Positions 53,128-61,877 of a stretch of DNA of 64,000 nt are shown piece after piece. The notes under the pieces are model-generated. The model was not told the DNA's origin. It worked only from the letters and a program-made list of their open reading frames with translations, and made no database searches. The translations under genes were made by a program, and so were the position numbers. Every line of letters begins with the position of its first letter. Position 1 is the stretch's first letter. Location of the stretch: positions 35,642 through 99,641 of the IMG/VR virus record IMGVR_UViG_3300018428_002563; one strand, 5' to 3'. The DNA is from a virus.

Positions 53128-53457
53128 ATGAAACTTTTTGAACTAGATAAAAAAGACGAATTTACTTTACCATATGACGTTGCACAAGATTGCCAATGTT
53201 ATATGAAAAACGACCCCATGTTTTACAGAAAAGAATACTATCCTGTAATGTCATTACTTTCAGATAAGTTTAGAGCTGGTGAAGATATTAATTTTAATGA
53301 AGCTCTTTTGCCTTTAGTAAAATCAGCAATGGAATCATACTGTAAAAAGTATGATTTAGATCCTCCACAAAGTGTGTTTACTGATGTAGATCAAGAGTCA
53401 ATTATCGAACGTATTAAGTCTGAGGAAATTAAGAACATAGAAGAAGGGGAATACTAA
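53128..53457 (+). CDS. hypothetical late protein (109 aa)
   Basis: ATG 53128 follows the previous stop by 1 nt; a longer frame would lie inside that gene. The N-terminus 'MKLFELDKKDEFTLPYDVA' precedes a helical body with a Cys-x-Cys ('QDCQCYMK'). It shares TAATG with the next gene. Function unknown. Confidence 0.6.
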   Translation: MKLFELDKKDEFTLPYDVAQDCQCYMKNDPMFYRKEYYPVMSLLSDKFRAGEDINFNEALLPLVKSAMESYCKKYDLDPPQSVFTDVDQESIIERIKSEEIKNIEEGEY

Positions 53458-54536
53458 TGTTTCTCCGAGAACTGTTTGAAGCACCAGCAAAAAAGGCAGT
53501 TCTTGCTTTTGGTCGACTTAATCCTCCAACAATTGGTCATAGCAAACTTGTGGATCAAATAAAAAAGCACGACGGCGATCATTATTTGTTCTTGTCGCAA
53601 ACACAAAAGCCAAAAACAGATCCATTAGATTTTGCTACTAAATTAAAGTTTGCCAAAAAGTTTTTTCCTGGTATTAATGTAGGGCACCAAAGTGTTCGTA
53701 CACCAGTGCAAGCATTAGAAATGCTCCAAGGTTTAGGATATACTGATCTTATATTTGTTGCAGGTAGCGACAGAGTAGAAGGCTTCCAAACTATGTTCGA
53801 TACATACAATGGCAAGCCAGATAAATCAGGCAAAATACCATTTGAATTTAACACACTGAAAGTTGTAAGTGCAGGAGCACGTGACCCAGATGCAGAAGGT
53901 GCCGAAGGAATGAGTGCAAGCAAGATGAGACTTGCTGCCGCTGAGGGTAATCTAGAAGCATTTACACAAGGTGTACCAGATCCTAAACTAGCACAAACAA
54001 TGTACGATGCTGTGCGTAACGGTATGGGTATCAAAGATAAAGAGCCAGCAACAGAAGGCATACGTCCTGAAAAACCTAACAAAAGCTCAGAAGAACTTAT
54101 AGCAATGGGTTATGATCCAGATTCAGACAAAGTACAAAGTGCTCGAGAATATGAAGACTGGGTCGACGATCAACGTGCTAAAGGTAAAGATATAGACGAA
54201 GGTGATTTAGTTGTTAATAAAGCATCATTAAGATCATTTCTTACTAAAATGATACAAGACGCTATTGAAAAAGAAGAAGATATAGATAAACTATCACGTG
54301 TTCTTAAAATGCTTGTAGGTAAAGAAATTAAAACTAGAGGTGATAGAGCATATACTATTACTGATGAAGATATAAATGAAATACTAGGTTTTGTTACAAA
54401 GACACCTAAACGTACAACTGTAACAAAGAAAAGACCACCAGAAGAAGATTCTGTTAAAGATAAAATAGCCGCTAGAAGAAAGGCAGCCGCTAAAGGAGAT
54501 AAAGACGCATGGACATCGAAGTTCTCAAAAAGTTAG
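53457..54536 (+). CDS. HIGH-superfamily nucleotidyltransferase (NadM/cytidylyltransferase-like) with C-terminal extension
   Basis: A 359-aa protein. Residues 13-about 195 are a nucleotidyltransferase fold: 'LAFGRLNPPTIGHSKL' (16-31) with the T/HxGH motif at 25-28 and, near 152, 'GMSASKMRLAAAEG', the ISxTxxR-like nucleotide site. NMN adenylyltransferases and cytidylyltransferases share these; the substrate is not fixed. The N-terminus 'MFLRELFEAPAKK' resembles T4 capsid-targeting peptides, with a possible gp21-type site LFE|A. A charged helical extension of about 160 residues follows. It might be a packaged enzyme. Confidence 0.75.
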   Translation: MFLRELFEAPAKKAVLAFGRLNPPTIGHSKLVDQIKKHDGDHYLFLSQTQKPKTDPLDFATKLKFAKKFFPGINVGHQSVRTPVQALEMLQGLGYTDLIFVAGSDRVEGFQTMFDTYNGKPDKSGKIPFEFNTLKVVSAGARDPDAEGAEGMSASKMRLAAAEGNLEAFTQGVPDPKLAQTMYDAVRNGMGIKDKEPATEGIRPEKPNKSSEELIAMGYDPDSDKVQSAREYEDWVDDQRAKGKDIDEGDLVVNKASLRSFLTKMIQDAIEKEEDIDKLSRVLKMLVGKEIKTRGDRAYTITDEDINEILGFVTKTPKRTTVTKKRPPEEDSVKDKIAARRKAAAKGDKDAWTSKFSKS

Positions 54537-54724
54537 CAGGCATAAACGAATTCAAAGGCTACTCAGAATACAAGATAGATGAAAATCCATCTATCACAGC
54601 CGCAGAACTAAAAAAGAAAGAAAAGAAACTAGGTGTAAAACCTGGTGATGCAGAATGGTTTAAGTTATGGTTTTCAAAACCGTACATGACTGGACCAGTA
54701 CAATTCAGAGGACGCAAGAAATGA
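54509..54724 (+). CDS. small late protein with KLAG-x-E motif
   Basis: A 71-aa protein with AAGGAG upstream, overlapping both neighbours (28 and 4 nt). N-terminal 'LKKLAGINEFKGYSEY' has the same KLAG motif as the 57372 protein; C-terminal 'EWFKLWFSKPYMTG' and 'FRGRKK' are basic. A marine T4-like conserved type; function unknown. Confidence 0.65.
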   Translation: MDIEVLKKLAGINEFKGYSEYKIDENPSITAAELKKKEKKLGVKPGDAEWFKLWFSKPYMTGPVQFRGRKK

Positions 54725-56292
54725 AGTTTAAAGAACTTGCAGAAGATGGTAGAATTGTAAAAGGTGTAAACACTACAGTAGATGTGGATGTAAATCAAAT
54801 ACCTAAAGAAGCAGGAAAGTTTGGTAACAAGGTTGACAAGGGTGGCAATCCTCCTACACTTAGTAGTAAAGTAAAAGGTAAGTCAACTAATGTACTATTT
54901 AATTTAGGACTTGCCGAAGGCAAGTATGCTGACATACATGATGTTAAAGACTTTGACCCAGATAACTTAGAAGTATGGGTTAAAGGCGTAGGTGTATATA
55001 CACTAAATGGTCTTAAAAATAGATTAAAACAAAGACTAGAAGGTTTTATTGATAACTTAGATTACAATGCAGACGGTGTAGAAAAAGTTCTAAGTGGTAC
55101 AGGCTATGATGCCTTTATGAGTATGCTTAAAGGTTATAACGAAGTAATTGCAGCATTAGAAACTCCGCAAATGAAGCGTAAGAAAACCATTGCAAAGCGT
55201 AAAGCAAAGTACAGCGAAGGAAAAGCAATACCTAACCCTAAGAACACATTCTTAGCAAAGTCTGACACAGCATATGATCACTATAAAATTGGTACAAATT
55301 TAGCAAATCTAAAGTCAATGCCAGCAGGTTCTAATGTAGACGAACCTGATGTTGTTATTGCACCGTATGCTGGCGAAAAAGAAACGAAGTATCTAATGAA
55401 GCAACTTGCACGTATAGGATACGATGTTCAAGATGCGTCTGGTTATCAAGATGCACATTTTGATGATGAGCCTACAGGTGGTGAAGCACCTCCACAAATA
55501 AAGAATCAAGGCAAACTAGGTAAAATTAAAGTTAGTAAACTTAAAAGTGTACAAAGAAACAGAGATTTACGTAAGTTAGAAAAACAACTAAGTAAGGTTA
55601 AAGACGGTAACTATAGTCCATTAACTATTGATCCTAAAGGACGTATAGTAAACGGACATCATAGATTTGATGCACTAAGACTTATGGGCGAAGAATTTGC
55701 AACTGTTAGGATGATTGACACTTCATTAGAAGAAATGATAGCAGAAAACTTTGTAAAACCACAACTAGATGTAGAATGGGACGAAGCAGAGCGTTATCCT
55801 GAGTTTCGCAAGATTGGAAAACAAGCATGGATAGAACTTGCAAAAAAGGGTAAAGAAATAACTATTACAGATGCAAGTGATATCAACAATACAGATGCCG
55901 CAGATATTAATTCATTTAAAAGTTTAGATAAAAACAAACAAAAAAGAGCGTTAGCACAATTAGAAAAAGGTTCAGTTGAAATGCCTATTGTTGCTGTTTA
56001 CAGCGACGGTTATAAAGAATTAATTGGCGGAAACACAAGACTTACAGCAATGATGGCAAAAGACGGTAAAGCAACTGTATGGCAATTTGAAGTACCAGAT
56101 GAAGTTGCCGAACTTGCAGAAAACTTTGCAGACGGTAAAGTGAAAGGCAAGAGTCGCCCAGGCAGAGTCAAAAAGGCAGGTGCTAGTTGTAGCGGAAGTG
56201 TAACTAGTTTACGTAAAAAAGCAAAAAAGTATAGTGGTGAACGAGGTAAGATGTATCACTGGTGTGCAAACATGAAGGGTGGTAAAAAATGA
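54721..56292 (+). CDS. ParB-like nuclease-fold protein (523 aa) with Cys-containing tail
   Basis: The start at 54721 is at the ATGA overlap. After 'MKFKELAEDGRIVKG' come helical regions ('VWVKGVGVYTLNGLKNRLK'). Then there are two ParB/Srx-type motifs: 'GHHRFDALRLMGE' (from 312, with 'YSPLTIDPKGRIVNG' before it) and 'IGGNTRLTAMMAKDGKA' (from about 435). ParB-fold domains bind CTP/ATP and DNA, and some cut DNA. The C-terminus 'AGASCSGSVTSLRKKAKKY' to 'YHWCANMKGGKK' is a basic Cys-containing tail recurring in marine T4-like phages. Role unknown; possible DNA-handling cargo of the head. Confidence 0.7.
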   Translation: MKFKELAEDGRIVKGVNTTVDVDVNQIPKEAGKFGNKVDKGGNPPTLSSKVKGKSTNVLFNLGLAEGKYADIHDVKDFDPDNLEVWVKGVGVYTLNGLKNRLKQRLEGFIDNLDYNADGVEKVLSGTGYDAFMSMLKGYNEVIAALETPQMKRKKTIAKRKAKYSEGKAIPNPKNTFLAKSDTAYDHYKIGTNLANLKSMPAGSNVDEPDVVIAPYAGEKETKYLMKQLARIGYDVQDASGYQDAHFDDEPTGGEAPPQIKNQGKLGKIKVSKLKSVQRNRDLRKLEKQLSKVKDGNYSPLTIDPKGRIVNGHHRFDALRLMGEEFATVRMIDTSLEEMIAENFVKPQLDVEWDEAERYPEFRKIGKQAWIELAKKGKEITITDASDINNTDAADINSFKSLDKNKQKRALAQLEKGSVEMPIVAVYSDGYKELIGGNTRLTAMMAKDGKATVWQFEVPDEVAELAENFADGKVKGKSRPGRVKKAGASCSGSVTSLRKKAKKYSGERGKMYHWCANMKGGKK

Positions 56293-56507
56293 AAATAAAA
56301 GATATTACAGAAGCCGCTAGTGCAGGTGCAAGTTCAGCAGGTAGTATTGCAAGTGTCGTAAATCCTACATATGCATATGCAAAAGGAAAGAAAAAAGGCA
56401 AATACGGTGCTCCTGAAGCGCCGCAAGCAAAGAATTCAGACGGAACAGCAAAAAATGCACTTGATATCAAAAACAATTTGATGGGCGGCAAAGTAGCAAA
56501 GAGATAA
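56289..56507 (+). CDS. small basic late protein
   Basis: A 72-aa, Ala/Ser/Lys-rich protein overlapping the ParB-like gene (ATGA). The N-terminus 'MKIKDITEAASAGASSAG' resembles a T4-type capsid-targeting peptide with ITE|A as a possible cleavage site; the rest is 'YAKGKKKGKYG'-like, basic and disordered. A candidate internal head protein. Its stop is inside a late octamer. Confidence 0.6.
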   Translation: MKIKDITEAASAGASSAGSIASVVNPTYAYAKGKKKGKYGAPEAPQAKNSDGTAKNALDIKNNLMGGKVAKR

Positions 56508-56510
56508 ATA
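56503..56510 (+). promoter_or_regulatory. late promoter octamer GATAAATA
   Basis: 19 nt before ATG 56530, AGGAG between; contains the stop of the small basic gene. Confidence 0.7.
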
Positions 56511-56529
56511 TACTTAGTAGGAGTTACTA

Positions 56530-57369
56530 ATGAGAGAAGCAGAACTAAAAAATAAAGACCAACTTGTAAAAGAAGGATTAGCTGATCTTGCAGACAGAGC
56601 AGAGAAAGATCACGAAGTACAAATGGCACGTGCCGAGTTGTACAAAGCCGCTAAGTATTCAATTAAGTTACATGAGATGCTCAAAGGTGTAAGCGAAGCT
56701 GAAGGGCTAGAAGGTTGGGTACAATCTAAAATCACTAAAGCTGCAGATTATCTAAGTTCTGTATATCATCATCTCGACTATCAAGAAGCACAAGACGATA
56801 TGGCTCCTATCGGCGAAGGCAAAGATACTTATTGTTCAGACAAGTGCTGTGGTTCTGATGTTAAAGCTGAAGATTGCACATGTCCTCCAACATGTAAGTA
56901 TTGTAATTGTAATGCTGTAAGCGAAGGCAAAGGCAAAAGCAACAAACAAAAGGCTGCTATTGCTATTGCTAAGAAAGAAAAAGGCTATAAAGAGTCTTTA
57001 TCAGATAAACTTTCAGAAAATTTAAGTCAAAAAAAAAGTTTAGTAGAAAAAGCTAAATCACAAGCACAACAAAAATTTATGGGTATGGTTTACTCCGCTA
57101 AAAAAGGAGAAGAGCCAGCAAGTCCAGAAGTTGCAAAAGTAGCAAAAGACATTAGTAAGAAAGATGCTAAAGATTTTGCCGCAACAAAGCATAAGGGTTT
57201 ACCAAAGAAAGTTGAAAACTTATGTTCAGATTGCGGATACCCAAACTGGCGTAACGTAAAAGAAGAAAAGCAAAAAGGTGTTGACGGTAAAGTATGCTGG
57301 AAAGGCTACAAGCGTATGGGCACCAAGAAAAAAGGCGGTAAGACCGTTGATAACTGTGTAAAGATGTAG
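56530..57369 (+). CDS. multi-domain late protein with Cys-rich centre and DUF3008-like segment
   Basis: A 279-aa protein starting 19 nt after a late octamer. N-terminal helical domain ('ARAELYKAAKYSIKLHEML', 'VQSKITKAADYLSSVYHHL'). A Cys-rich linker (about 100-130) holds ten Cys ('CSDKCCGSD', 'CTCPPTCKYCNC'), probably binding metal. 'KAKSQAQQKFMGMVYSAKKG' to 'KDFAATKHKGLPKK' resembles DUF3008. The C-terminal tail has 'CSDCGYPNW' and 'GKVCWKGYKRMGTKKKGG'. It looks like a mosaic of marine-phage modules; head association is an inference. Confidence 0.65.
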   Translation: MREAELKNKDQLVKEGLADLADRAEKDHEVQMARAELYKAAKYSIKLHEMLKGVSEAEGLEGWVQSKITKAADYLSSVYHHLDYQEAQDDMAPIGEGKDTYCSDKCCGSDVKAEDCTCPPTCKYCNCNAVSEGKGKSNKQKAAIAIAKKEKGYKESLSDKLSENLSQKKSLVEKAKSQAQQKFMGMVYSAKKGEEPASPEVAKVAKDISKKDAKDFAATKHKGLPKKVENLCSDCGYPNWRNVKEEKQKGVDGKVCWKGYKRMGTKKKGGKTVDNCVKM

Positions 57370-57371
57370 TT

Positions 57372-58214
57372 ATGGATTTTCATAAACTTCAACATACATT
57401 ATTTAATATAGAACCAACTAACCCTGCAGAAGATCTTGCTAAGTTACAAGCACAAGCAAATGATTCTTTGCCGCAGAAAAGTGTGGAAAATACCAAAAAT
57501 TACGTGCAGGAAAGTGTGGAAGTTCCAGAAGGAACTATGCCTGTTGACAGAGAATACAGTATAAGTGACTTTGCTAAACTAGCAGGTGTTACTCTTACAG
57601 AAGGACAAAAGAAAGGTAGTGCAGGCCAACTTAAAGGCAAAGATGCATTTACAAAAAGCTCTAAGCCGGGTGGTAACGAAAGTCCACATCCTGCTAGAAA
57701 TAAACTAGTAGGTGATAGTTTAGACAATAACATAGAAGAAGGCCCATTAGATGCTTTCCAGCAAGGTTACAAATCAGTACAACCTGGTGGAGCACTAGGT
57801 CCAGACGCACTAACTAAGGGTATTAGTAATGTGTTTACAGGTAAAGGTAAAAAAGATCCTAAACCTAAAACAACAAAAACAGTAGTAAAGAAGCAAAGTT
57901 ATTTTAACAAAGAATTAGACAAATATTCGGATACACTAAACAAAATTTTAGCAGATCCGATGTTAAAGAAAGAACTATTAGATTTAATTAAAAAGGCAGA
58001 AACTAAAAAAGAGGCAAAGAAAAATAAGAAACCAGTTATAAAGGCTAGAGATCCTAATTGGCGTGATATGGAAGCATTACGTAAAAGTGGTGCAGCTGGA
58101 TCACACGGTGACAAAACCAAAGTCATTCCTCGCAAAGAGAAATACAAGAAAGACTTTTCTCAAGAATCTATCAAAGAAATGCTTTATCGCAAATTAGCCG
58201 AAAAAAGCTCTTGA
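57372..58214 (+). CDS. late protein with modular basic tail (280 aa)
   Basis: A 280-aa protein. N-terminal 'MDFHKLQHTLFNIEPTNPA', then 'YSISDFAKLAGVTLTEGQKK' carrying the KLAG-x-E motif seen in the 54509 protein, with LTE|G as a possible protease site. The Gly/Lys-rich middle is disordered, and the C-terminal tail is 'DPNWRDMEALRKSGAAGSHG' followed by basic residues. Its stop lies inside the -35 of the next early promoter. Function unknown. Confidence 0.6.
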   Translation: MDFHKLQHTLFNIEPTNPAEDLAKLQAQANDSLPQKSVENTKNYVQESVEVPEGTMPVDREYSISDFAKLAGVTLTEGQKKGSAGQLKGKDAFTKSSKPGGNESPHPARNKLVGDSLDNNIEEGPLDAFQQGYKSVQPGGALGPDALTKGISNVFTGKGKKDPKPKTTKTVVKKQSYFNKELDKYSDTLNKILADPMLKKELLDLIKKAETKKEAKKNKKPVIKARDPNWRDMEALRKSGAAGSHGDKTKVIPRKEKYKKDFSQESIKEMLYRKLAEKSS

Positions 58215-58239
58215 CAAGACCTCAATAATATAATATAAT
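58211..58239 (+). promoter_or_regulatory. sigma-70 promoter of the dsbA-like/gp43 operon
   Basis: TTGACA (58211-58216), 17-nt spacer, TATAAT (58234-58239), a perfect match. The -35 contains the TGA stop of the upstream gene. Confidence 0.88.
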
Positions 58240-58265
58240 AGTGTTTAAATTTAAAGGAGATCCTT

Positions 58266-58526
58266 ATGGGAAGTCGTGTTTTCGGTGCCGATGAAAAGGC
58301 CAAACTAGAAAGACTAGTAAATGAAGGTGTTACAGTACTACAGGAAGTAGAAGATTTACAGTTAGGTTTAAAAGATACTGTAAAAGCCGTAGCAGAAGAA
58401 CTTGATATCAAGCCAAGTTTAATTAATAAAGCAATTAAAATTGCACAAAAAGGTGATTGGGAAAGAGTGTCTGACGAATTTGATGACTTAGAAACACTAG
58501 TTGTCACAGTCGGTAAGGACAAGTAG
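58266..58526 (+). CDS. DsbA-like dsDNA-binding protein
   Basis: An 86-aa helical protein behind a consensus sigma-70 promoter and AAAGGAGA. 'LKDTVKAVAEELDIKPSLIN' and 'AIKIAQKGDWERVSDEFDDL' parallel T4 DsbA ('IKDIRIRAKDELGVDGKMFN', then a short helix pair); length also matches (T4 89 aa). DsbA binds near T4 late promoters and modulates late transcription. The assignment rests on a visual match. The next gene starts on its stop codon. Confidence 0.55.
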   Translation: MGSRVFGADEKAKLERLVNEGVTVLQEVEDLQLGLKDTVKAVAEELDIKPSLINKAIKIAQKGDWERVSDEFDDLETLVVTVGKDK

Positions 58527-58804
58527 TGCAAAGTATTAGGGAATTTTGGTTAGAAAGTTTGAATTCTGATCCGATTGCACACTATGCAGAAATGGTAGGT
58601 GCAATATCTGTTATAATAGGTAGTGCTATACTTACATATACTGTACTTGTGCCTAGACCAGATATATTTTTACCCTTTTACTTTGTAGGTAGTTGTGCAA
58701 GTTTTTATGGTGCATATAGACGTAAGTTACCTTGGGTATTAATACTAACTGGATGGTTCATAATTATGAACAGTATCGCCCTATCTAGACTATATATTTT
58801 ATAA
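58526..58804 (+). CDS. small membrane protein (92 aa)
   Basis: GTG start on the preceding stop (TAGTG). Probably three transmembrane helices ('VGAISVIIGSAILTYTVLV', 'FYFVGSCASFYGAY', 'WVLILTGWFIIMNSIAL'). It sits between the DsbA-like gene and gp43 in the early operon. Function unknown. Confidence 0.6.
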   Translation: MQSIREFWLESLNSDPIAHYAEMVGAISVIIGSAILTYTVLVPRPDIFLPFYFVGSCASFYGAYRRKLPWVLILTGWFIIMNSIALSRLYIL

Positions 58805-58867
58805 CGCCAAAGGCAATTGCCTGGCAAGTAGAAGGTTAAGTTGGCCACAAGCAACGAAGGAGAATAA
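58805..58867 (+). promoter_or_regulatory. structured leader of gp43; candidate translational operator
   Basis: Two possible RNA hairpins lie before the gp43 start. The first is AGGC-AATT-GCCT with outer GCC/GGC pairs. The second is GTTG (58840-58843), an 8-nt loop, CAAC (58852-58855), directly before AAGGAG. T4 gp43 represses its own translation by binding a short-stem, 8-nt-loop hairpin at this position. The 4-bp stem is weak evidence. Confidence 0.4.
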
Positions 58868-61537
58868 ATGAGTTACGTTGACGCTATGTTTGATCGCGAT
58901 TCTGATATCATCAGAGTTGTAGAGCGTAAAGATGGAAAGAGACACTTTCACGAGTATCAAGCAAAGTACACATTCTACTACAAAGACGAGCGTGGTAAGT
59001 ACAAAAGTGTGTACGGAGATCCCCTAACACGTATTGTTTGTAAAAACACAAAAGACTTCCGCAAAGAAGTTGCCATCAATAAAAACAAAGAACTTTTTGA
59101 AAGCGATATTAATCCGATCTTTCAATGTCTAAGTGAGAATTATCTCAACCAAGATGCTCCTAAACTAAACATTGCGTTTTTCGATATTGAAACAGACTTT
59201 GACCCGGAGCGAGGCTTTGCTGATCCTAGTGATCCGTTTATGCCCATTACATCCATATCTGTATACTTGCAATGGATGGAAACTATGGTTTGTCTTGCTG
59301 TTCCGCCTAAGACACTTACAATGGAGCAGGCAAAGAAAGAACTTGAAGGTATCGAAAATGTAATGCTGTTTGAACGTGAAGGTGATATGATCGACACGTT
59401 CTTAACGCTGATTGAAGATGCTGATATTTTGTCAGGTTGGAACAGTGAGGGTTATGATATTCCTTACACTGTAAACAGAACAAGTCGTGTACTCAGCAAA
59501 GATGATACAAGACGTTTTTGTTTGTGGGGACAACTTCCTAAGAAGCGTGAATATGAAAAATATGGGAAGCAAGCAGAAACATTTGACTTAGTAGGTCGTG
59601 TGCATTTAGACAGTCTAGAACTATATCGTAAGTACACATACGAAGAACGACACTCATATCGATTGGATGCTATTGGTGAGATTGAAGTAGGCGAAAACAA
59701 AGTACCATATGAAGGTACATTAGATCAATTATACAACAATGACTTCCGCAAATTTATCGAATATAACATACAAGATACCGCACTACTAGACAAACTAGAC
59801 AAGAAGCTACGCTTTATTGATCTTAGCAATGAACTTGCTCATGCAAATACTGTACTACTACAAACTACAATGGGTGCTGTTGCTGTTACAGAGCAAGCGA
59901 TTGTAAACGAAGCACATAACAGAGGCTTACAAGTTCCTAATCGTCCTAGACGTGATGATGAGAACACACAAGCCGCAGGTGCATATGTTGCGTTTCCTAA
60001 AAAAGGCTTGCATAAATGGATTGGGTCAATGGACTTGAACAGTCTATATCCTAGTGTGATTCGTGCGCTGAACATGGCTCCAGAAACAATCATAGGACAA
60101 ATACGTCCAGAGATATCAGAAGCCCGTGTACACGAAGATATGACACTTAAAAAGAAGTCATTTGCAGGTAGTTGGGAAGGACGATTTAGCACAGAAGAAT
60201 ATGAAGCTGTTATGGAACAGAAGCGTGATGTTGCACTAACTGTGGATTGGGAAAACGGAACCAGCGATGTATTAAGCGGTGCTGAATTATATAAACTAAT
60301 TTTCGATAGTAATCAACCTTGGATGCTTTCATCTAATGGTACAATATTTACAACTGAGTTCGAAGGAGTTATTCCCGGACTACTAAAGAGGTGGTATGCA
60401 GAACGTAAAGAACTACAAGGTATGCTCAAAAAAGCAAAAGACGCAGGCAATGAAACTGAAATTGCATTTTGGGACAAACGGCAACTTGTTAAGAAAATTA
60501 ATCTTAACTCTCTTTACGGGGCCATTCTTAATCCTGGTTGCAGATTTTTTGACAAAAGGATAGGACAATCAACTACACTTACTGGTCGTACTATTGTTAA
60601 ACATATGAGTGCAGAAGTAAACAAAGTAATTACAGGTGAATACGATCATGTAGGCAAAGCAATTATATACGGTGATACAGACTCGGTTTACTTTAGTGCA
60701 TATCCTGTATTAAAAGATGATATTGACGAAGGAAAAATTCCTTTTGATAAAGATACTGTGGTAACACTGTATGATCAAGTTTGCGAAGCGGCTAATACTA
60801 CATTTTCAGACTTTATGGGTGAAGCATTTCATTGTCCAAAAAGTCGTGCAGAAGTTATTGCCGCTGGTAGAGAAATTGTAGCACAAAGCGGACTGTATAT
60901 TACTAAGAAGCGTTATGCGGCACTAGTTTATGATAACGAAGGCTTTAGAACAGACACAGATGGAAAACCAGGCAAAGTAAAAGCAATGGGCTTAGACTTG
61001 AGGCGTTCAGATACTCCTGTGTTTATGCAAGAGTTTCTAAGTGAAATTCTTCTTATGGTGCTTACAGATGTTCCACAAGAAGAAGTACTTGAACGTATAA
61101 CTGTATTTAGAAAAGAGTTTGAAAATCGTCCAGGTTGGGAGAAAGGTTCGCCTAAACGTGCAAACAAGATTGGACACTATCAGAGACTAGAGCAAAAACA
61201 AGGCAAGGCAAATATGCCAGGCCACGTACGAGCAAGCATCAACTGGAATACACTAAAACGTATGAACGGTGACAAGTATTCGCAAGAAATTGTAGATGGT
61301 ATGAAAGTTATTGTATGCAAATTAAAACAGAATCCTTTAGGTTATACAAGTGTCGCTTATCCAACAGATGAGCTGCGTATTCCTGAATGGTTTAAAGAAC
61401 TGCCATTTGATGATTCAGCAATGGCAGAAACAATTATCGATAACAAACTTGGAAACTTAATTGGTGTGTTAGACTATCCGCTAGAAGATACAAAGCAACA
61501 CAATACATTTAACAGTTTGTTTGACTTTGGAGAGTAA
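58868..61537 (+). CDS. 43: family-B DNA polymerase gp43
   Basis: An 889-aa polymerase (T4 gp43 898 aa). The 3'-5' exonuclease Exo I is 'FFDIETDFD' with Asp106 and Glu108; Exo II is in 'ILSGWNSEGYDIPYTV'. Polymerase motif A is 'SMDLNSLYPSVIR' from about 387 (Asp389), motif B 'KKINLNSLYGAILN', and motif C 'IIYGDTDSVYFS' with Asp603 and Asp605. It replicates the phage genome with gp45 and the gp44/62 loader. AAGGAG lies 5 nt before the ATG, behind a structured leader. Confidence 0.97.
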   Translation: MSYVDAMFDRDSDIIRVVERKDGKRHFHEYQAKYTFYYKDERGKYKSVYGDPLTRIVCKNTKDFRKEVAINKNKELFESDINPIFQCLSENYLNQDAPKLNIAFFDIETDFDPERGFADPSDPFMPITSISVYLQWMETMVCLAVPPKTLTMEQAKKELEGIENVMLFEREGDMIDTFLTLIEDADILSGWNSEGYDIPYTVNRTSRVLSKDDTRRFCLWGQLPKKREYEKYGKQAETFDLVGRVHLDSLELYRKYTYEERHSYRLDAIGEIEVGENKVPYEGTLDQLYNNDFRKFIEYNIQDTALLDKLDKKLRFIDLSNELAHANTVLLQTTMGAVAVTEQAIVNEAHNRGLQVPNRPRRDDENTQAAGAYVAFPKKGLHKWIGSMDLNSLYPSVIRALNMAPETIIGQIRPEISEARVHEDMTLKKKSFAGSWEGRFSTEEYEAVMEQKRDVALTVDWENGTSDVLSGAELYKLIFDSNQPWMLSSNGTIFTTEFEGVIPGLLKRWYAERKELQGMLKKAKDAGNETEIAFWDKRQLVKKINLNSLYGAILNPGCRFFDKRIGQSTTLTGRTIVKHMSAEVNKVITGEYDHVGKAIIYGDTDSVYFSAYPVLKDDIDEGKIPFDKDTVVTLYDQVCEAANTTFSDFMGEAFHCPKSRAEVIAAGREIVAQSGLYITKKRYAALVYDNEGFRTDTDGKPGKVKAMGLDLRRSDTPVFMQEFLSEILLMVLTDVPQEEVLERITVFRKEFENRPGWEKGSPKRANKIGHYQRLEQKQGKANMPGHVRASINWNTLKRMNGDKYSQEIVDGMKVIVCKLKQNPLGYTSVAYPTDELRIPEWFKELPFDDSAMAETIIDNKLGNLIGVLDYPLEDTKQHNTFNSLFDFGE

Positions 61538-61538
61538 T

Positions 61539-61652
61539 ATGAAAGTAAAAATGGAAATAGAAATTGATACAGAAAGAGATCAAGATCTAGCAACTATACG
61601 AGAGCTTATAGAAATGCTAAGAGCTTTAGCAGAAAACTATGAGGTAGACTAA
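61539..61652 (+). CDS. tiny acidic protein (37 aa)
   Basis: A 37-aa ORF 1 nt after gp43, with GGAGAG upstream, and stop overlapping the next ATG (TAATG). Strand-helix pattern ('KVKMEIEIDTERDQD', 'RELIEMLRALAENYE'). Unknown. Confidence 0.5.
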   Translation: MKVKMEIEIDTERDQDLATIRELIEMLRALAENYEVD

Positions 61653-61846
61653 TGGAATGGGTTTTAGTTTACATTGCATTAACAGCACACGGACACCCTA
61701 TTGCAAAAGAGTATGGTCGTTTTGACACTGTCAATGAGTGTTTTATTGCTAGAGAAAAATTAGCACTTGAGAAAGGTGCTAAGGATGAGTATTTTCCAAT
61801 AGGTACTCAGGCGGTATGTATAAGATATGAGAGTTTAAAAACATGA
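61652..61846 (+). CDS. hypothetical protein (64 aa)
   Basis: A 64-aa protein with beta-alpha-beta pattern ('WVLVYIALTAHGHPIAKEYG', 'VNECFIAREKLALEKG', 'AVCIRYESL') resembling small lipoprotein-like or YbgA-type phage proteins, without a signal peptide. Coupled to the upstream ORF by TAATG. Function unknown. Confidence 0.55.
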   Translation: MEWVLVYIALTAHGHPIAKEYGRFDTVNECFIAREKLALEKGAKDEYFPIGTQAVCIRYESLKT

Positions 61847-61877
61847 TTACAGGAAAATGGCTGTAAGAGGAGGTAAC

